In this document: positions 40,047 through 49,258 of the stretch, in pieces
Numbering within the stretch: the stretch's first letter is position 1
How the letters are laid out: each line of letters begins with the position of its first letter
Assembly (NCBI RefSeq): GCF_016864015.1
Contig: NZ_CP045067.1
Location: 2,552,001-2,616,000 of the forward strand
Source: Lacinutrix sp. WUR7
GTDB lineage: Bacteria > Bacteroidota > Bacteroidia > Flavobacteriales > Flavobacteriaceae
Length of the DNA stretch: 64,000 nt
Reading direction: 5' to 3'
Position numbers and translations under genes: made by a program
The notes under the pieces: generated by a model
What the model saw: the letters and a program-made list of their open reading frames with translations, nothing else
Told to the model about the DNA's origin: nothing
The model's database searches: none

Positions 40047-41174
40047 CTAAGATAATAAATCTTTTATTTCCATAAATGATCTATTAGCTACATGTGTGTA
40101 TATCTCAGTTGTTTTAGTAGAATTATGGCCTAGTAAAAGCTGAATATGTCTAATGTCAGTGCCGTTTTCCAATAGATGAGTAGCAAAACTATGCCTTAAC
40201 ATGTGAGGCGTCACTTTTTTAAGAATACCTGCTTTTTTTGTAGCTGCTGAAATAATGTTTAGTACGCTAGTAGCACTATATTTAGCTCCTCTTGGACCTT
40301 CAAAAAGATATTTTGTAGGCCTATATTCTTTATAATAGTTTTGTAGGTCTTTTAAAATACTAGGACTTAACACAGAGATACGGTCTTTATTACCTTTGGC
40401 GCTTCGAACTATTACTACCATTCTTTTACTGTCAATATCTGTAACATTAAGATTCAATAACTCTCCTCTTCGAAGTCCAGACGAGTAAAGTAGTCCAACA
40501 ATACACTTGTGTTTAATGTTATTAGTGTTATTGATAACCTTTATAATTTCTTCTTTAGATAAAACCTTAGGTAGTTTTTTTTCTTTACGTGGTCTTTCAA
40601 TGGAATAAAACCTATTGGGCATTCCGTGTACAATTTCGTAAAAGAATTTGATACTGTTAACCGCTAAATTTACATAGGAATTTGATTTTCCTTCCTGTAT
40701 GAGTTTTTGTAAATATTTTTTAACGTCTATTTCATTTAAAGTGATGGGGTCTTCGCTATAATAGTAATTAATAAAAGCTTCAAAGGAGGATACATAATTG
40801 CGAACGGTATTGTCTGAATATCTTTTAAGTTCAAGTTTTAATAAGTATTCTTCAGGACAAGGTTTAAAACCGTCTATTCGTTTTCTTTTTCGAAAACGTT
40901 CTAGATTAAGAACAGGATTATCGGGATTTATTACTTTTTCAGAAAAGAAATAATTACCATTAACCCAAGCTATACCATGGAATTTTTTAAATATTAATTC
41001 TAAGTTGCTTTTATTGTTTGTAACGTAAAACATCCCAAATTCCTTACTCCAAGTTATATCTGGAAGTGAGTCAACCAATGCTTGTATAACCTTGTTTGTG
41101 CTAAACTGAAGTCCGATACATTTTTTCTGATTAATAAGTAAATGCTTTAAGGTGATACTTCTCTGTAATTCCAT
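40047..41174 (-). CDS. Tyrosine recombinase, probable integrase of the cassette array
   Basis: 375 residues. Residues 1-~100 are an N-terminal extension (WSKEFGMFYVTNNKSNLELIFKKF). Residues ~105-190 are a SAM-like core-binding domain. Residues ~200-375 are the catalytic domain with R235 (SGLRRGE), K260 (AKGNKDR), H324 and R327 (PHMLRHSFATHLL), H350 (LLGHNS) and Y359 (IYTHV). All catalytic residues are present. The distance from K260 to H324 is like XerC/D and about 40 residues shorter than in IntI1, so the IntI-specific insertion is missing. Its 3' end abuts the candidate attI. It may be expressed from the intergenic region shared with the gene at 41261. Confidence 0.85.
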   Translation of the reverse strand: MELQRSITLKHLLINQKKCIGLQFSTNKVIQALVDSLPDITWSKEFGMFYVTNNKSNLELIFKKFHGIAWVNGNYFFSEKVINPDNPVLNLERFRKRKRIDGFKPCPEEYLLKLELKRYSDNTVRNYVSSFEAFINYYYSEDPITLNEIDVKKYLQKLIQEGKSNSYVNLAVNSIKFFYEIVHGMPNRFYSIERPRKEKKLPKVLSKEEIIKVINNTNNIKHKCIVGLLYSSGLRRGELLNLNVTDIDSKRMVVIVRSAKGNKDRISVLSPSILKDLQNYYKEYRPTKYLFEGPRGAKYSATSVLNIISAATKKAGILKKVTPHMLRHSFATHLLENGTDIRHIQLLLGHNSTKTTEIYTHVANRSFMEIKDLLS

Positions 41175-41188
41175 TTTTTTTGTAAAAT

Positions 41189-41245
41189 TAACGGTTATAA
41201 ATGATTTAACCGTATCTTATACGAATAGGATGCGTATAAAATACG
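41189..41245. promoter_or_regulatory. Operator-like palindromes between integrase and Zn-ribbon gene
   Basis: Two copies of CGTAT-N3-ATACG, at 41211-41223 and 41233-41245, lie 22 bp apart start to start (two helical turns). A further inverted repeat ACGGTT-N11-AACCGT covers 41191-41213. They lie in the 86-bp gap between divergent genes, so a dimeric regulator could control both. No clear TAnnTTTG box is seen here. Confidence 0.55.
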
Positions 41246-41260
41246 ATTAATTTAAAGCTT

Positions 41261-41641
41261 ATGAGATTTCACAAAGAATGTTTGTTTTGTAAGAAGCTAT
41301 TAGTAGGAAGAACAGATAAGAAATTTTGTGATCCACAATGTAAAAGTGGTTACCAATATCAACAAGCAAAACAGCAACCTGAGCGCTTTTTTAATAAAGT
41401 GGATAACCAATTGAAGCTTAACCGTAAAATATTAAAAGAATATAATAAAGGAGGTAAAGTAACAGTAAGAGCAGAAATTTTAAATGGGAAAGGATTTAAT
41501 CCTAATTTCTTCACTCATTATTGGAAAAATAATAAAGGGGATGTTTACTTATTTATATATGAATATGGGTTTCTGAAAAGAGTAGAGCACGGTATTGAGA
41601 AATACATACTTATAGAATGGCAAGATTATATGGGCAAATAA
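41261..41641 (+). CDS. Small zinc-ribbon protein, conserved in Flavobacteriia
   Basis: 126 residues. N-terminal zinc ribbon CLFCKKLLVGRTDKKFCDPQC (C-X2-C...C-X3-C, written as CLFCKK and KKFCDPQCKSGY), then a basic helix (LKLNRKILKEYNKGGKVTV) and a C-terminal beta-rich part (FFTHYWKNNKGDVYLFIYEYG). I recall this arrangement as a widespread Bacteroidota family of unknown function; nucleic-acid binding is plausible. It is divergent from the integrase and marks the return to the stable chromosome. Confidence 0.65.
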   Translation: MRFHKECLFCKKLLVGRTDKKFCDPQCKSGYQYQQAKQQPERFFNKVDNQLKLNRKILKEYNKGGKVTVRAEILNGKGFNPNFFTHYWKNNKGDVYLFIYEYGFLKRVEHGIEKYILIEWQDYMGK

Positions 41642-41679
41642 TTTACCTATGGGTTAATATAATGTTTAATCTTGTTGAA

Positions 41680-42099
41680 TTAATCAATTAACCTATCATA
41701 TGTTATATATGAAAAAGTAGTAGACATGGAGTCTTGCTTGATTTTAAATTTTAAGTTAGTAAATTCTGCTCCTCTTCTGCCAACTCCTTTTCTTTTCCTA
41801 ACATTTTCTAACTTATTCCAATCATTAACAGTTAGATGAAGAGTTGCACATAATCCATCACCTTGAATATTAAAGTATAAGGATTCTTTTCCGTTTTGGT
41901 CATCATATTTTTGAAGCCAATAAGTCAATTTAGATTGGTCAATTTTATTTAATTGATTAACTAATTCGTCTTTGTATTTTTTAGAATTTGGTTCATTAGT
42001 TTCAAATATTGGATTTTCATTTATACATTCATGACGATCACATGAGATTAAAAAAATTAATGAGATCAACAATAATAAATATGTTATCTTATGTTTCAT
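41680..42099 (-). CDS. Lipoprotein of unknown function
   Basis: 139 residues. Lipoprotein signal (ITYLLLLISLIFLISCDR). The mature part is a small alpha+beta domain (KDELVNQLNKIDQSKLTYWLQKYDDQNGKESLYFNIQG) ending in strands. Not recognised. It lies between the island and the mutase operon, without an attC, and is probably monocistronic. Confidence 0.6.
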   Translation of the reverse strand: MKHKITYLLLLISLIFLISCDRHECINENPIFETNEPNSKKYKDELVNQLNKIDQSKLTYWLQKYDDQNGKESLYFNIQGDGLCATLHLTVNDWNKLENVRKRKGVGRRGAEFTNLKFKIKQDSMSTTFSYITYDRLID

Positions 42100-42209
42100 T
42101 TTTCAAATGTTTCACAACGTTTTTATAACATCACATTTATTAATAATATCCCATATATAAATTTTAAAAGCAGGATATAAAGGGGATTATATGGGAATTT
42201 AAATTCTTA

Positions 42210-44351
42210 TTAATCAATCAATATTTCCAATATCTTAATTGCAGCTTCGCTAATTTTTGTTCCAGGTCCAAAAACGGCAACAGCACCAGCATCAAATAAA
42301 TATTGGTAATCTTGTTTAGGTATTACACCACCAACAATAACCATAATATCTTCTCGTCCATATTTTTTGAGCTCTTCAATTACCTGAGGAACCAACGTTT
42401 TGTGTCCTGCAGCTAAAGACGAAACACCAAGAATGTGTACATCATTTTCTACAGCTTGCTTAGCAGCCTCGTGTGGGGTTTGAAAAAGCGGACCAATATC
42501 TACATCAAAACCAACATCTGCATAACCAGTTGCAACTACTTTTGCGCCACGGTCATGACCATCTTGTCCCATTTTTGCAATCATAATTCGCGGACGTCTA
42601 CCATCTTGTTCCGCAAATTTATCTGCTAGTTCTTTTGCCTTAGCAAAAGATTTATCGTCTTTTATTTCTTTACTATACACACCAGAAAAGGATTTAATTT
42701 GTGCTTTATAACGGCCAAAGACAGCTTCTAAAGCATCACTAATTTCGCCTAGAGTTGCTCTTTCTCGAGCAGCTATTACGGCTAAAGCTAATAAATTCTT
42801 GTCCGCATGCAAAGAGGAATCCTTAGAATCTTTAGCTGCTTCCGTTAAATCTGCTAAAGCTTGGTTTACTTTTGCTGTATTTCTTTCGGCTTTAATTTTG
42901 TTTAAACCTTCAATTTGCTGTAAACGTACCGTTTGATTGTCTACTTCTAAAGTGGCAATCGCATCTTCTTCGTCTAAAACATATTTATTTACACCAACTA
43001 TAATATCTTGACTAGAATCTATTCGTGCTTGTTTACGTGCAGCAGCTTCTTCAATTCTAATTTTTGGTATACCAGCTTCAATGGCTTTTGTCATACCTCC
43101 AAGTTCTTCAACTTCTTCAATTAGTGACCAAGCTTTTTGTGCAATGTCATGGGTTAGTTTCTCAACATAATAACTTCCTGCCCAAGGATCCACCGTCTTT
43201 GTTATATTAGTTTCTTCTTGTAAAAATATTTGTGTGTTTCTTGCTATACGTGCAGAAAAATCTGTAGGTAATGCAATGGCTTCATCTAACGCATTGGTAT
43301 GTAAACTTTGTGTACCACCAAATGCAGCAGCAGCAGCTTCAATAGTTGTTCTTGCTACATTATTAAAAGGATCTTGCTCTGTTAAGCTCCAACCAGACGT
43401 TTGACAATGCGTACGTAATGCAAGGGATTTTGTGTTTTTCGGATTAAATTGTTTTACCAATTTTGCCCAAAGCATTCTTGCTGCTCGCATTTTAGCAATT
43501 TCCATAAAATGGTTCATACCAATTGCCCAGAAAAAGGAAAGCCTAGGAGCAAAAGTGTCAATATCCATACCTGCGTCTAATCCTTTTCTAATATATTCTA
43601 ATCCATCTGCAAGAGTATATGCTAACTCAATATCACAAGTCGCTCCAGCTTCTTGCATGTGGTAACCAGAAATACTTATGCTGTTAAATTTTGGCATGTG
43701 CTTACTAGTATATTGAAAAATATCTGAAATAATTTTCATGGATGGTGTAGGAGGATAGATGTATGTATTACGTACCATAAACTCCTTTAAAATATCATTT
43801 TGAATCGTTCCTGCTAAGGATTCTAACGAAACACCTTGTTCTTCTGCAGCAACAATATAAAATGCCATGATGGGTAAAACAGCACCATTCATAGTCATAG
43901 AAACCGACATTTTATCTAATGGAATCTGGTCGAAGAGTACTTTCATATCTTCTACAGAGTCTATGGCAACTCCAGCTTTTCCAACATCTCCAACAACACG
44001 TTCATGATCACTATCATAACCTCTATGTGTTGCTAAGTCGAAGGCAACAGAAAGCCCTTTTTGTCCTGCTTCTAAATTACGTCTATAAAAGGCATTACTT
44101 TCTTCAGCAGTACTAAATCCGGCATACTGCCTTATTGTCCAAGGTCTTCTAACATACATGGTAGAGTATGGTCCACGAAGATTGGGTGCAAGTCCTGCAA
44201 CAAAACCTATATGTTCTACATCTTGTAAGTCTTTTTCACTGTAATGTGATTTTACTGGAATATCTTCAGCGGTCAATACCGTTTTTGTGTCCGTATTGCT
44301 TGCTTTAGATCCTTGGTTTTTTAACGTAATATGTTGGATGTCTTTGCGCAT
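42210..44351 (-). CDS. scpA: Methylmalonyl-CoA mutase, large (catalytic) subunit
   Basis: 713 residues. Interconverts methylmalonyl-CoA and succinyl-CoA with adenosylcobalamin. The TIM-barrel part has [37 protein letters not shown] and [19 protein letters not shown]; the C-terminal B12 domain has [15 protein letters not shown] (base-off His about residue 590) and [24 protein letters not shown]. The small subunit is upstream in the same operon (45762-47114), with two unknown lipoproteins between. Start shares its first base region with the stop of the upstream gene (44351), implying translational coupling. Confidence 0.93.
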   Translation of the reverse strand: MRKDIQHITLKNQGSKASNTDTKTVLTAEDIPVKSHYSEKDLQDVEHIGFVAGLAPNLRGPYSTMYVRRPWTIRQYAGFSTAEESNAFYRRNLEAGQKGLSVAFDLATHRGYDSDHERVVGDVGKAGVAIDSVEDMKVLFDQIPLDKMSVSMTMNGAVLPIMAFYIVAAEEQGVSLESLAGTIQNDILKEFMVRNTYIYPPTPSMKIISDIFQYTSKHMPKFNSISISGYHMQEAGATCDIELAYTLADGLEYIRKGLDAGMDIDTFAPRLSFFWAIGMNHFMEIAKMRAARMLWAKLVKQFNPKNTKSLALRTHCQTSGWSLTEQDPFNNVARTTIEAAAAAFGGTQSLHTNALDEAIALPTDFSARIARNTQIFLQEETNITKTVDPWAGSYYVEKLTHDIAQKAWSLIEEVEELGGMTKAIEAGIPKIRIEEAAARKQARIDSSQDIIVGVNKYVLDEEDAIATLEVDNQTVRLQQIEGLNKIKAERNTAKVNQALADLTEAAKDSKDSSLHADKNLLALAVIAARERATLGEISDALEAVFGRYKAQIKSFSGVYSKEIKDDKSFAKAKELADKFAEQDGRRPRIMIAKMGQDGHDRGAKVVATGYADVGFDVDIGPLFQTPHEAAKQAVENDVHILGVSSLAAGHKTLVPQVIEELKKYGREDIMVIVGGVIPKQDYQYLFDAGAVAVFGPGTKISEAAIKILEILID

Positions 44352-44983
44352 TATTCTACTTGTATTTTTTCAATAAATGAATTGAAATTTTGATCCGTTT
44401 TTGAGTAAATATTAATGGAAAATGTTTTATGTCTTGAACTGATTAAATATATGTTATTATAAATTAAATAACCAGTATCATTAGATATTTCATATACCGC
44501 TTTAAATACCTTGGTTACATAGTTTTCAGAATATCCAGCTGTTATTTTTTTACAATTGGTTTGAAGCACCTTAGCATAATCGTTGCAAGACTTTGAAATT
44601 ATCCCTAATAACTGAGAGGATTCTTTTTTAGTAAAAGGTAAATAATTCATCATTTTCACATTAACAAGGGTAGAAGAGGCTATGTCTTTGAAAAAATAAT
44701 TGTTTCCTTTTGAAAATTTTAAAAAGTTGAACCGATTCTTTTCGAGTTCCTTTTCATAGGATTCTTCATGAGCATCTATTAATGTTTCGTATGCATCTTC
44801 AGAAAATGCTTCAAAATAAACCGGAAGAAAAATTTTGATATTATCTTTTTCAAGATCAAAATAGGTTCCTGGTAATGCATTTCTTTTTATTTGCGCTTCC
44901 GATTTTTGCTCACAAGAAAACATAAAAATAGTACTAATTATAATAGCTACTTGTAATGTTTTTATGTAGAGCGTTTTAATCAT
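44351..44983 (-). CDS. Lipoprotein of unknown function in the mutase operon
   Basis: 210 residues. Lipoprotein signal ([15 protein letters not shown]). The rest is a mixed alpha/beta domain ([56 protein letters not shown]) recalling small envelope proteins without enzymatic motifs. It overlaps the start of the large mutase subunit and follows the lipoprotein at 44990 by 6 bp. There is no evident link to propionate metabolism. Confidence 0.6.
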   Translation of the reverse strand: MIKTLYIKTLQVAIIISTIFMFSCEQKSEAQIKRNALPGTYFDLEKDNIKIFLPVYFEAFSEDAYETLIDAHEESYEKELEKNRFNFLKFSKGNNYFFKDIASSTLVNVKMMNYLPFTKKESSQLLGIISKSCNDYAKVLQTNCKKITAGYSENYVTKVFKAVYEISNDTGYLIYNNIYLISSRHKTFSINIYSKTDQNFNSFIEKIQVE

Positions 44984-44989
44984 TACATT

Positions 44990-45658
44990 TTACTTCTTTG
45001 CTGGACGTTTATTAAAATCTACTTTCGCGTTAGGTGATGTTGCCTTTACGGGATTAGCAGGTTTGGTATCTGCTTCTCTGTCAAAATTCACATTGGTGAA
45101 ATCTATTTTTAATATCTCGGCGTAATAATATTCTAAAGCAACATATAGAGATAGATATTTGTCTCCATAAACTATATGTGATTTTGTTTGTAATGCAGGA
45201 TTAAAAAGCGTTCTATTCATGCTGTTAGTAGAAACTAAAGCATTAAAGGTTGTTTTTAAATCGTCTTTTTTCATGTTTTCACCAATACAATGTATAAGTG
45301 GGTTTTTGTAATTCACACCATTTGCATTAATAAAACCAGCTTCTTTTAAAGCCTTTGCAATTTCTACAGAGTGTTTAGAGGTAAATTTAGCAAAGTCTAT
45401 TCTTTTATTAGAAGCTTGTTTTGTGAAAATGTTATATGCTCGATTTGTGTTTTGTAACTTTTTATCAAAATAAGGGGTAATGTCTTTTTCAAAAGAATAT
45501 AAAGCTTCGTTTAATAATTTGCTATCCACTTCGGTACAATTAATAACCTGATCCTTTTCTGAAAATTGATAATCGGAAAAAGAAGTGTTTTCTTTTTTAC
45601 AGCTAGATAGGTTAATCATTAAGATTACTAATAAAAGTTTAATACTAATGGTTTTCAT
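44990..45658 (-). CDS. Lipoprotein of unknown function in the mutase operon
   Basis: 222 residues from the ATG at 45658, giving a proper lipoprotein signal (SIKLLLVILMINLSSCKK); a longer reading from 45748 adds 30 non-signal residues. The helical mature part (NEALYSFEKDITPYFDKKLQNTNRAYNIF...) is followed by a proline/asparagine-rich tail. Not recognised. Second gene after mutA in the same direction. Confidence 0.6.
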   Translation of the reverse strand: MKTISIKLLLVILMINLSSCKKENTSFSDYQFSEKDQVINCTEVDSKLLNEALYSFEKDITPYFDKKLQNTNRAYNIFTKQASNKRIDFAKFTSKHSVEIAKALKEAGFINANGVNYKNPLIHCIGENMKKDDLKTTFNALVSTNSMNRTLFNPALQTKSHIVYGDKYLSLYVALEYYYAEILKIDFTNVNFDREADTKPANPVKATSPNAKVDFNKRPAKK

Positions 45659-45761
45659 GCGTTTATATTTATTGTTTTTAATTGGTCTTATGCGACATCC
45701 TTTTAATCCTTTCACTTCAGAATAAAGCAGTAGGTAAGGATGTTTCATGATTTAATTAGGT

Positions 45762-47114
45762 TTAATTTTCGGTTTTTAATCTTTCTTGTTCTAATTTTTC
45801 AGCCAAGCGTTTTTCAATAATTGGCGGTATTAAAGTTTTTCTAATATTTGTTTTTACAAAAGGAAAGAGTTCTAATTCGTCTTTCATTTTGTCGTTTTTA
45901 TTAGGATGTTTATTGGTTCCTAATAGTGCAATTTCTCCTGTGTCAAACTGCTCTTGTTCTTTGGTAGCACTTTCTTTTATTTTTCTTTGAATAGTGCCTT
46001 CTTTTAACTGATTTAAAAATCCACCTTTTGCTTCTATATCTTTAAATAATTCTAAAGCTTTTTCTGCTAGCTGATTGGTTAAGCTTTCTATATAATAAGA
46101 ACCTTCGGAAGCATTTTCTACAACATCAAAATAACTTTCACTCTTTAAAATCAGTAATTGGTTTCGTGCAATGCGCTCGCCAAATTCATTATCTTTATGG
46201 TAAATCGCATCATAAGCTAAATTACAAACGGTATCTGCTTCCCCAAGAATAGCACTCATACATTCTGTGGTGGTACGCAACATATTCGTATTATAATCAT
46301 AAATCGTTTTGTTACGTTTTGTTGGTGTAACAAAAATATGGCAAGTTGCATCTAGCTTGTATTCTTGAACTAAAGTGGTAAATAATAAACGTAAAGCACG
46401 CAGTTTAGCAATTTCGAAAAAGTAATTGGTACCTACAGAAACGTTGAAAATAATTTGAAGCGCTTGATTTTCTGTATTCTCTAAATGATTTAAATATTCA
46501 TTGGTTTGTGCCATAGCATATCCCAATTGCTGTACCATAGTTGCTCCAGCATTTTGGTATAAAGATACATCTACACTAAAAGATTTGGTTTGAGCAACAA
46601 TAGCATCAAAATGTTGATGGTCTTCTTGTAAGTTTGTAAACCAATTTCCAGTTTTTGCAAGATTGCCAATAATGTCTGTTTGAATACTGGACTTTGTAGC
46701 AATGGTAGAAAGTTGTTTTACGAATTCGGAATCTAAAAACTGTAATTCAAAAAATAGAGTGGTTGTTTCTAAATCTATATTTTCGAGTAAATCTGTAATA
46801 GAAACTTCTTTATTAGGAATAATAAACTGAATGCTTTCTGCTCCTCGTTCTAATACTTTTATCGCTTTTTTGTTACTCAAAGCGACATCATACACAAATA
46901 TAGTTTGACAAATAGACCAGCCTTCCGGGCTTGGAATACTTTTAAAAGGTGCATCGAATTCATCTGCATGATAAAATGGTTTCACATCGATGCCTTCGTT
47001 GGTTTTCCAGATTAAAGTGTCATTATAATCTGCACCTTTTAAGTCTGCTTGTATTTTTTGTTTCCATTGTTTTGAAGAAACTTTGTCAAAATCAGTAAAT
47101 AATTTTTTAGTCAT
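45762..47114 (-). CDS. mutA: Methylmalonyl-CoA mutase, small subunit
   Basis: 450 residues of the mutase barrel family without a cobalamin-binding domain, as usual for the non-catalytic beta subunit of the heterodimer. Visible barrel motifs include WSICQTIFVYD, FSVDVSLYQNAGATMVQQLGYAMAQ (in parts) and NAGATMVQQ, and the terminal NAS EGSYYIESLTNQLAEKALELF. It partners the large subunit at 42210-44351. It overlaps the upstream FtsB-like gene by 8 bp. Confidence 0.88.
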   Translation of the reverse strand: MTKKLFTDFDKVSSKQWKQKIQADLKGADYNDTLIWKTNEGIDVKPFYHADEFDAPFKSIPSPEGWSICQTIFVYDVALSNKKAIKVLERGAESIQFIIPNKEVSITDLLENIDLETTTLFFELQFLDSEFVKQLSTIATKSSIQTDIIGNLAKTGNWFTNLQEDHQHFDAIVAQTKSFSVDVSLYQNAGATMVQQLGYAMAQTNEYLNHLENTENQALQIIFNVSVGTNYFFEIAKLRALRLLFTTLVQEYKLDATCHIFVTPTKRNKTIYDYNTNMLRTTTECMSAILGEADTVCNLAYDAIYHKDNEFGERIARNQLLILKSESYFDVVENASEGSYYIESLTNQLAEKALELFKDIEAKGGFLNQLKEGTIQRKIKESATKEQEQFDTGEIALLGTNKHPNKNDKMKDELELFPFVKTNIRKTLIPPIIEKRLAEKLEQERLKTEN

Positions 47115-47409
47115 CCTTCTTGTTTTTTATGCTGTCTTCGTATTCTATAATATAAATTTCTTCGTTATCGCGTTTCATGTAATATGCTTCGCGAGCAAAT
47201 TTTTCTAATCCTTCCTCTGTACTTAGTTTATTTAGTTCTTTATTGTCTTTTTCAATTTCTTTAAGATAGAATTTTTTTTCGTCTTCAAGATCATTAATAT
47301 CGTTATTTAGTTCGTTATGTATGAGTAACGAGTTCGCATCAAAAAACAGCATCCAAACAGCGAATATTGCAAATATAATAAGGAATATGTTTTTAAAATA
47401 CTTCAGCAT
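47107..47409 (-). CDS. FtsB/DivIC-type septum formation initiator
   Basis: 100 residues. One N-terminal membrane helix (FLIIFAIFAVWMLFF), then a coiled coil (ELNNDINDLEDEKKFYLKEIEKDNKELNKL given in part: DIEDLEDEK-like heptads) and the conserved FAREAYYMKRDNEEIYIIEYED end. These proteins bridge the division complex through FtsL/FtsQ homologues. Overlaps udk by 1 bp. Confidence 0.85.
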   Translation of the reverse strand: MLKYFKNIFLIIFAIFAVWMLFFDANSLLIHNELNNDINDLEDEKKFYLKEIEKDNKELNKLSTEEGLEKFAREAYYMKRDNEEIYIIEYEDSIKNKKDD

Positions 47410-48017
47410 TAGCTTATTCTTTCATTTATAATAGTTCTAACTATATCAACAGCAACGGTATTGTACTTATTGTTAGGTATAATAATATCTGCATACTCCT
47501 TCATGGGTTCAATAAATTGTTGATGCATTGGTTTTAATGTGTTTTGATAACGCGATAATACTTCGTCTAAATCTCTACCACGTTCTGCAATATCTCGTTT
47601 TAAACGTCTTATTAAACGCTCATCGCTATCTGCATGCACAAATATTTTAATATCAAACATGTCTCGTAATTCTCGATTGGTAAGGATTAAAATACCTTCT
47701 ACAATCATAACTTTTCTTGGCATGGTATGAATGGTATCACCCGTTCTGTTGTGCTTTACAAAAGAGTAAACCGGTTGATCTATTGGGTTTCCGTTTTTTA
47801 ATTCTTTTAAATGTTCGGCTATTAAATCGAAATCGATACTTCTAGGATGATCGAAATTAATTTTTGTTCTTTCGTTTAACGAAAGGTGAGAGGTATCTTT
47901 ATAATAATGATCTTGTGAGATTACTCCAACTTCTCCTTCTGGTAATTCGTTAAGTATTTGGTCTACAACCGTTGTTTTTCCACAACCGGTTCCACCAGCA
48001 ATTCCTATAATAAGCAT
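47409..48017 (-). CDS. udk: Uridine kinase
   Basis: 202 residues, normal length. P-loop GIAGGTGCGKTT (5-16), SQDHYYKDTSHL, NFDHPRSIDFDL and VEGILILTNRELRDMFDIKIFVHAD (in parts) are diagnostic. It phosphorylates uridine and cytidine in nucleotide salvage. First gene of the operon udk-ftsB-mutA-lipoproteins-scpA. Confidence 0.93.
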   Translation of the reverse strand: MLIIGIAGGTGCGKTTVVDQILNELPEGEVGVISQDHYYKDTSHLSLNERTKINFDHPRSIDFDLIAEHLKELKNGNPIDQPVYSFVKHNRTGDTIHTMPRKVMIVEGILILTNRELRDMFDIKIFVHADSDERLIRRLKRDIAERGRDLDEVLSRYQNTLKPMHQQFIEPMKEYADIIIPNNKYNTVAVDIVRTIINERIS

Positions 48018-48053
48018 GAATGTTTGTTTTGATTTAGATTCACAAATTTAAGA

Positions 48054-49169
48054 TTATTTCTTCGGAATTATTTTAACTATCCCAACATTTTCTACACCAA
48101 CATAAATATATCCATCTGGACCCTGACGAACACTACGTACTCTACCAATTCCATCGAGTAATCTTTCTTCAAAAACCACCTTGTTCTTTTTAAGTACACA
48201 TCGGTCTAAATACTGAAACTTTAACGAGCCAACCAATAGATTCCCCTTCCATTTTGGGTAGATATCACTTGTAATAAATGCCATGCCACTTGGAGCTATA
48301 GAAGGATCCCAATAGTGAAGCGGTTGTTCCATTCCTGGTAAGTTGGTTTTGTCGGTGATTTTTGTACCATGATAATTAATACCATAGGTTATTTCTGGCC
48401 AGCCATAATTTTTGCCAGCTTTAATAATATTTATTTCATCGCCTCCACGAGGACCATGCTCGTGTGTCCAAATTTCTCCAGTAATAGGGTGTTTAGTCAT
48501 ACCTTGCGGATTTCTATGTCCGTAGGAGTAAATCGCCTTTTTTGCATTTGGAATAGTTAGAAATGGATTGTCATCAGGAATAGATCCATCGTCATGCAAA
48601 CGATATATTTTTCCACCATCACGAGTAATGTCTTGCGGATTGATATCTCGTTTGCCACGTTCTCCAATAGAGAAGTATAGATAATTCTGATTATCAAAGG
48701 CTATTCTAGAACCAAAATGTTGTCCTGCTGTGGTATTTGGTAAAGCCTTATAAAGTACTTCTTGTTCTACAAGTTTGTTTCCATTTAATTTTGCGCGCAT
48801 AATAGATGTATGTGCGCCATCATTTTCATCATTAGAGGAAGCATAAGAAATATAGAGCCATCCATTTTCTTTGTAATTAGGATGTAATGCTACATCCATT
48901 AAACCGCCTTGACCAAGATGTTCTATTTTTGGGAGGTTAGAAATTTCGATTTTCTGATTGTTTTTAAAAAGAATCATCTTGCCAGATTTTTCATTTATTA
49001 GAATAGAACCATCAGGTAAAAATGCAAATCCCCACGGATTTTGTAATTCTGGAACAATTATTTCGTAGCTATGCGCTGTATTTACAGGGTTTTTATCTTG
49101 GGCACAAGAATTATAACTAAGTGAAATTAAGGCCAATAAAAGGAATAAAGGATGCTTCATAATTAACAA
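48054..49169 (-). CDS. PQQ-type sugar dehydrogenase (Asd/GdhB-like), secreted
   Basis: 371 residues. Signal/lipoprotein-like N-terminus (FLLLALISLSYNSCAQ). A six-bladed beta-propeller with LQNPWGFAFLPDGSILINEK, HLGQGGLMDVALHPNY, AGQHFGSRIAFD, GHRNPQGMTKHPITGEIWTHEHG and APSGMAFITSD, the conserved substrate/PQQ loop set of soluble aldose sugar dehydrogenases. Start at 49169 or the ATG three codons later. Sits upstream of udk but 37 bp apart, perhaps separately transcribed. Confidence 0.85.
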   Translation of the reverse strand: MLIMKHPLFLLLALISLSYNSCAQDKNPVNTAHSYEIIVPELQNPWGFAFLPDGSILINEKSGKMILFKNNQKIEISNLPKIEHLGQGGLMDVALHPNYKENGWLYISYASSNDENDGAHTSIMRAKLNGNKLVEQEVLYKALPNTTAGQHFGSRIAFDNQNYLYFSIGERGKRDINPQDITRDGGKIYRLHDDGSIPDDNPFLTIPNAKKAIYSYGHRNPQGMTKHPITGEIWTHEHGPRGGDEINIIKAGKNYGWPEITYGINYHGTKITDKTNLPGMEQPLHYWDPSIAPSGMAFITSDIYPKWKGNLLVGSLKFQYLDRCVLKKNKVVFEERLLDGIGRVRSVRQGPDGYIYVGVENVGIVKIIPKK

Positions 49170-49204
49170 AATAAAAAGTATTCACAATTTACTTCTTTTT
49201 ATTG

Positions 49205-49233
49205 TTTGTTTTTAAAGAAAAGGTATATATTTG
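49205..49233 (+). promoter_or_regulatory. Promoter of tRNA-Pro
   Basis: TTTG (49205-49208), 17 bp, TATATTTG (49226-49233): an exact match to the Bacteroidota housekeeping consensus TTTG-N17-TAnnTTTG, 25 bp ahead of the tRNA. Confidence 0.75.
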
Positions 49234-49258
49234 CAAACCTTAAATGGTAACACATTTT

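Larger units (their letters stand above)
2641..41174 (-). other. Integron-like gene-cassette array with its integrase
   Basis: About 22 units, each a gene or small gene group plus a ~130-bp palindromic attC-like site, are chained from a decayed left end to a tyrosine recombinase at the right. Crossover points on the plus strand (AA^CG) can be read after bases 4349, 7017, 8024, 8999, 10707, 12048, 13279, 15736, 17391, 18450, 20682, 22896, 25276, 27738, 28415, 31943, 34323, 35239, 35620, 37644, 38533 and 40002. Nearly every unit's 5' end matches the outer core box after its own gene, so each unit is a self-consistent excisable circle. This logic is established for integrons. That this particular recombinase performs it is inference. 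Confidence 0.85.

Noticed and set aside
40047-41174. Prophage integrase with the island as a prophage or ICE
   Set aside because: No phage structural, packaging, relaxase or conjugation genes occur in the 37 kb, and no tRNA is adjacent.
45659-45748. Longer N-terminus for the lipoprotein at 44990-45658
   Set aside because: The added 30 residues are basic and precede a typical lipoprotein signal that should be N-terminal.
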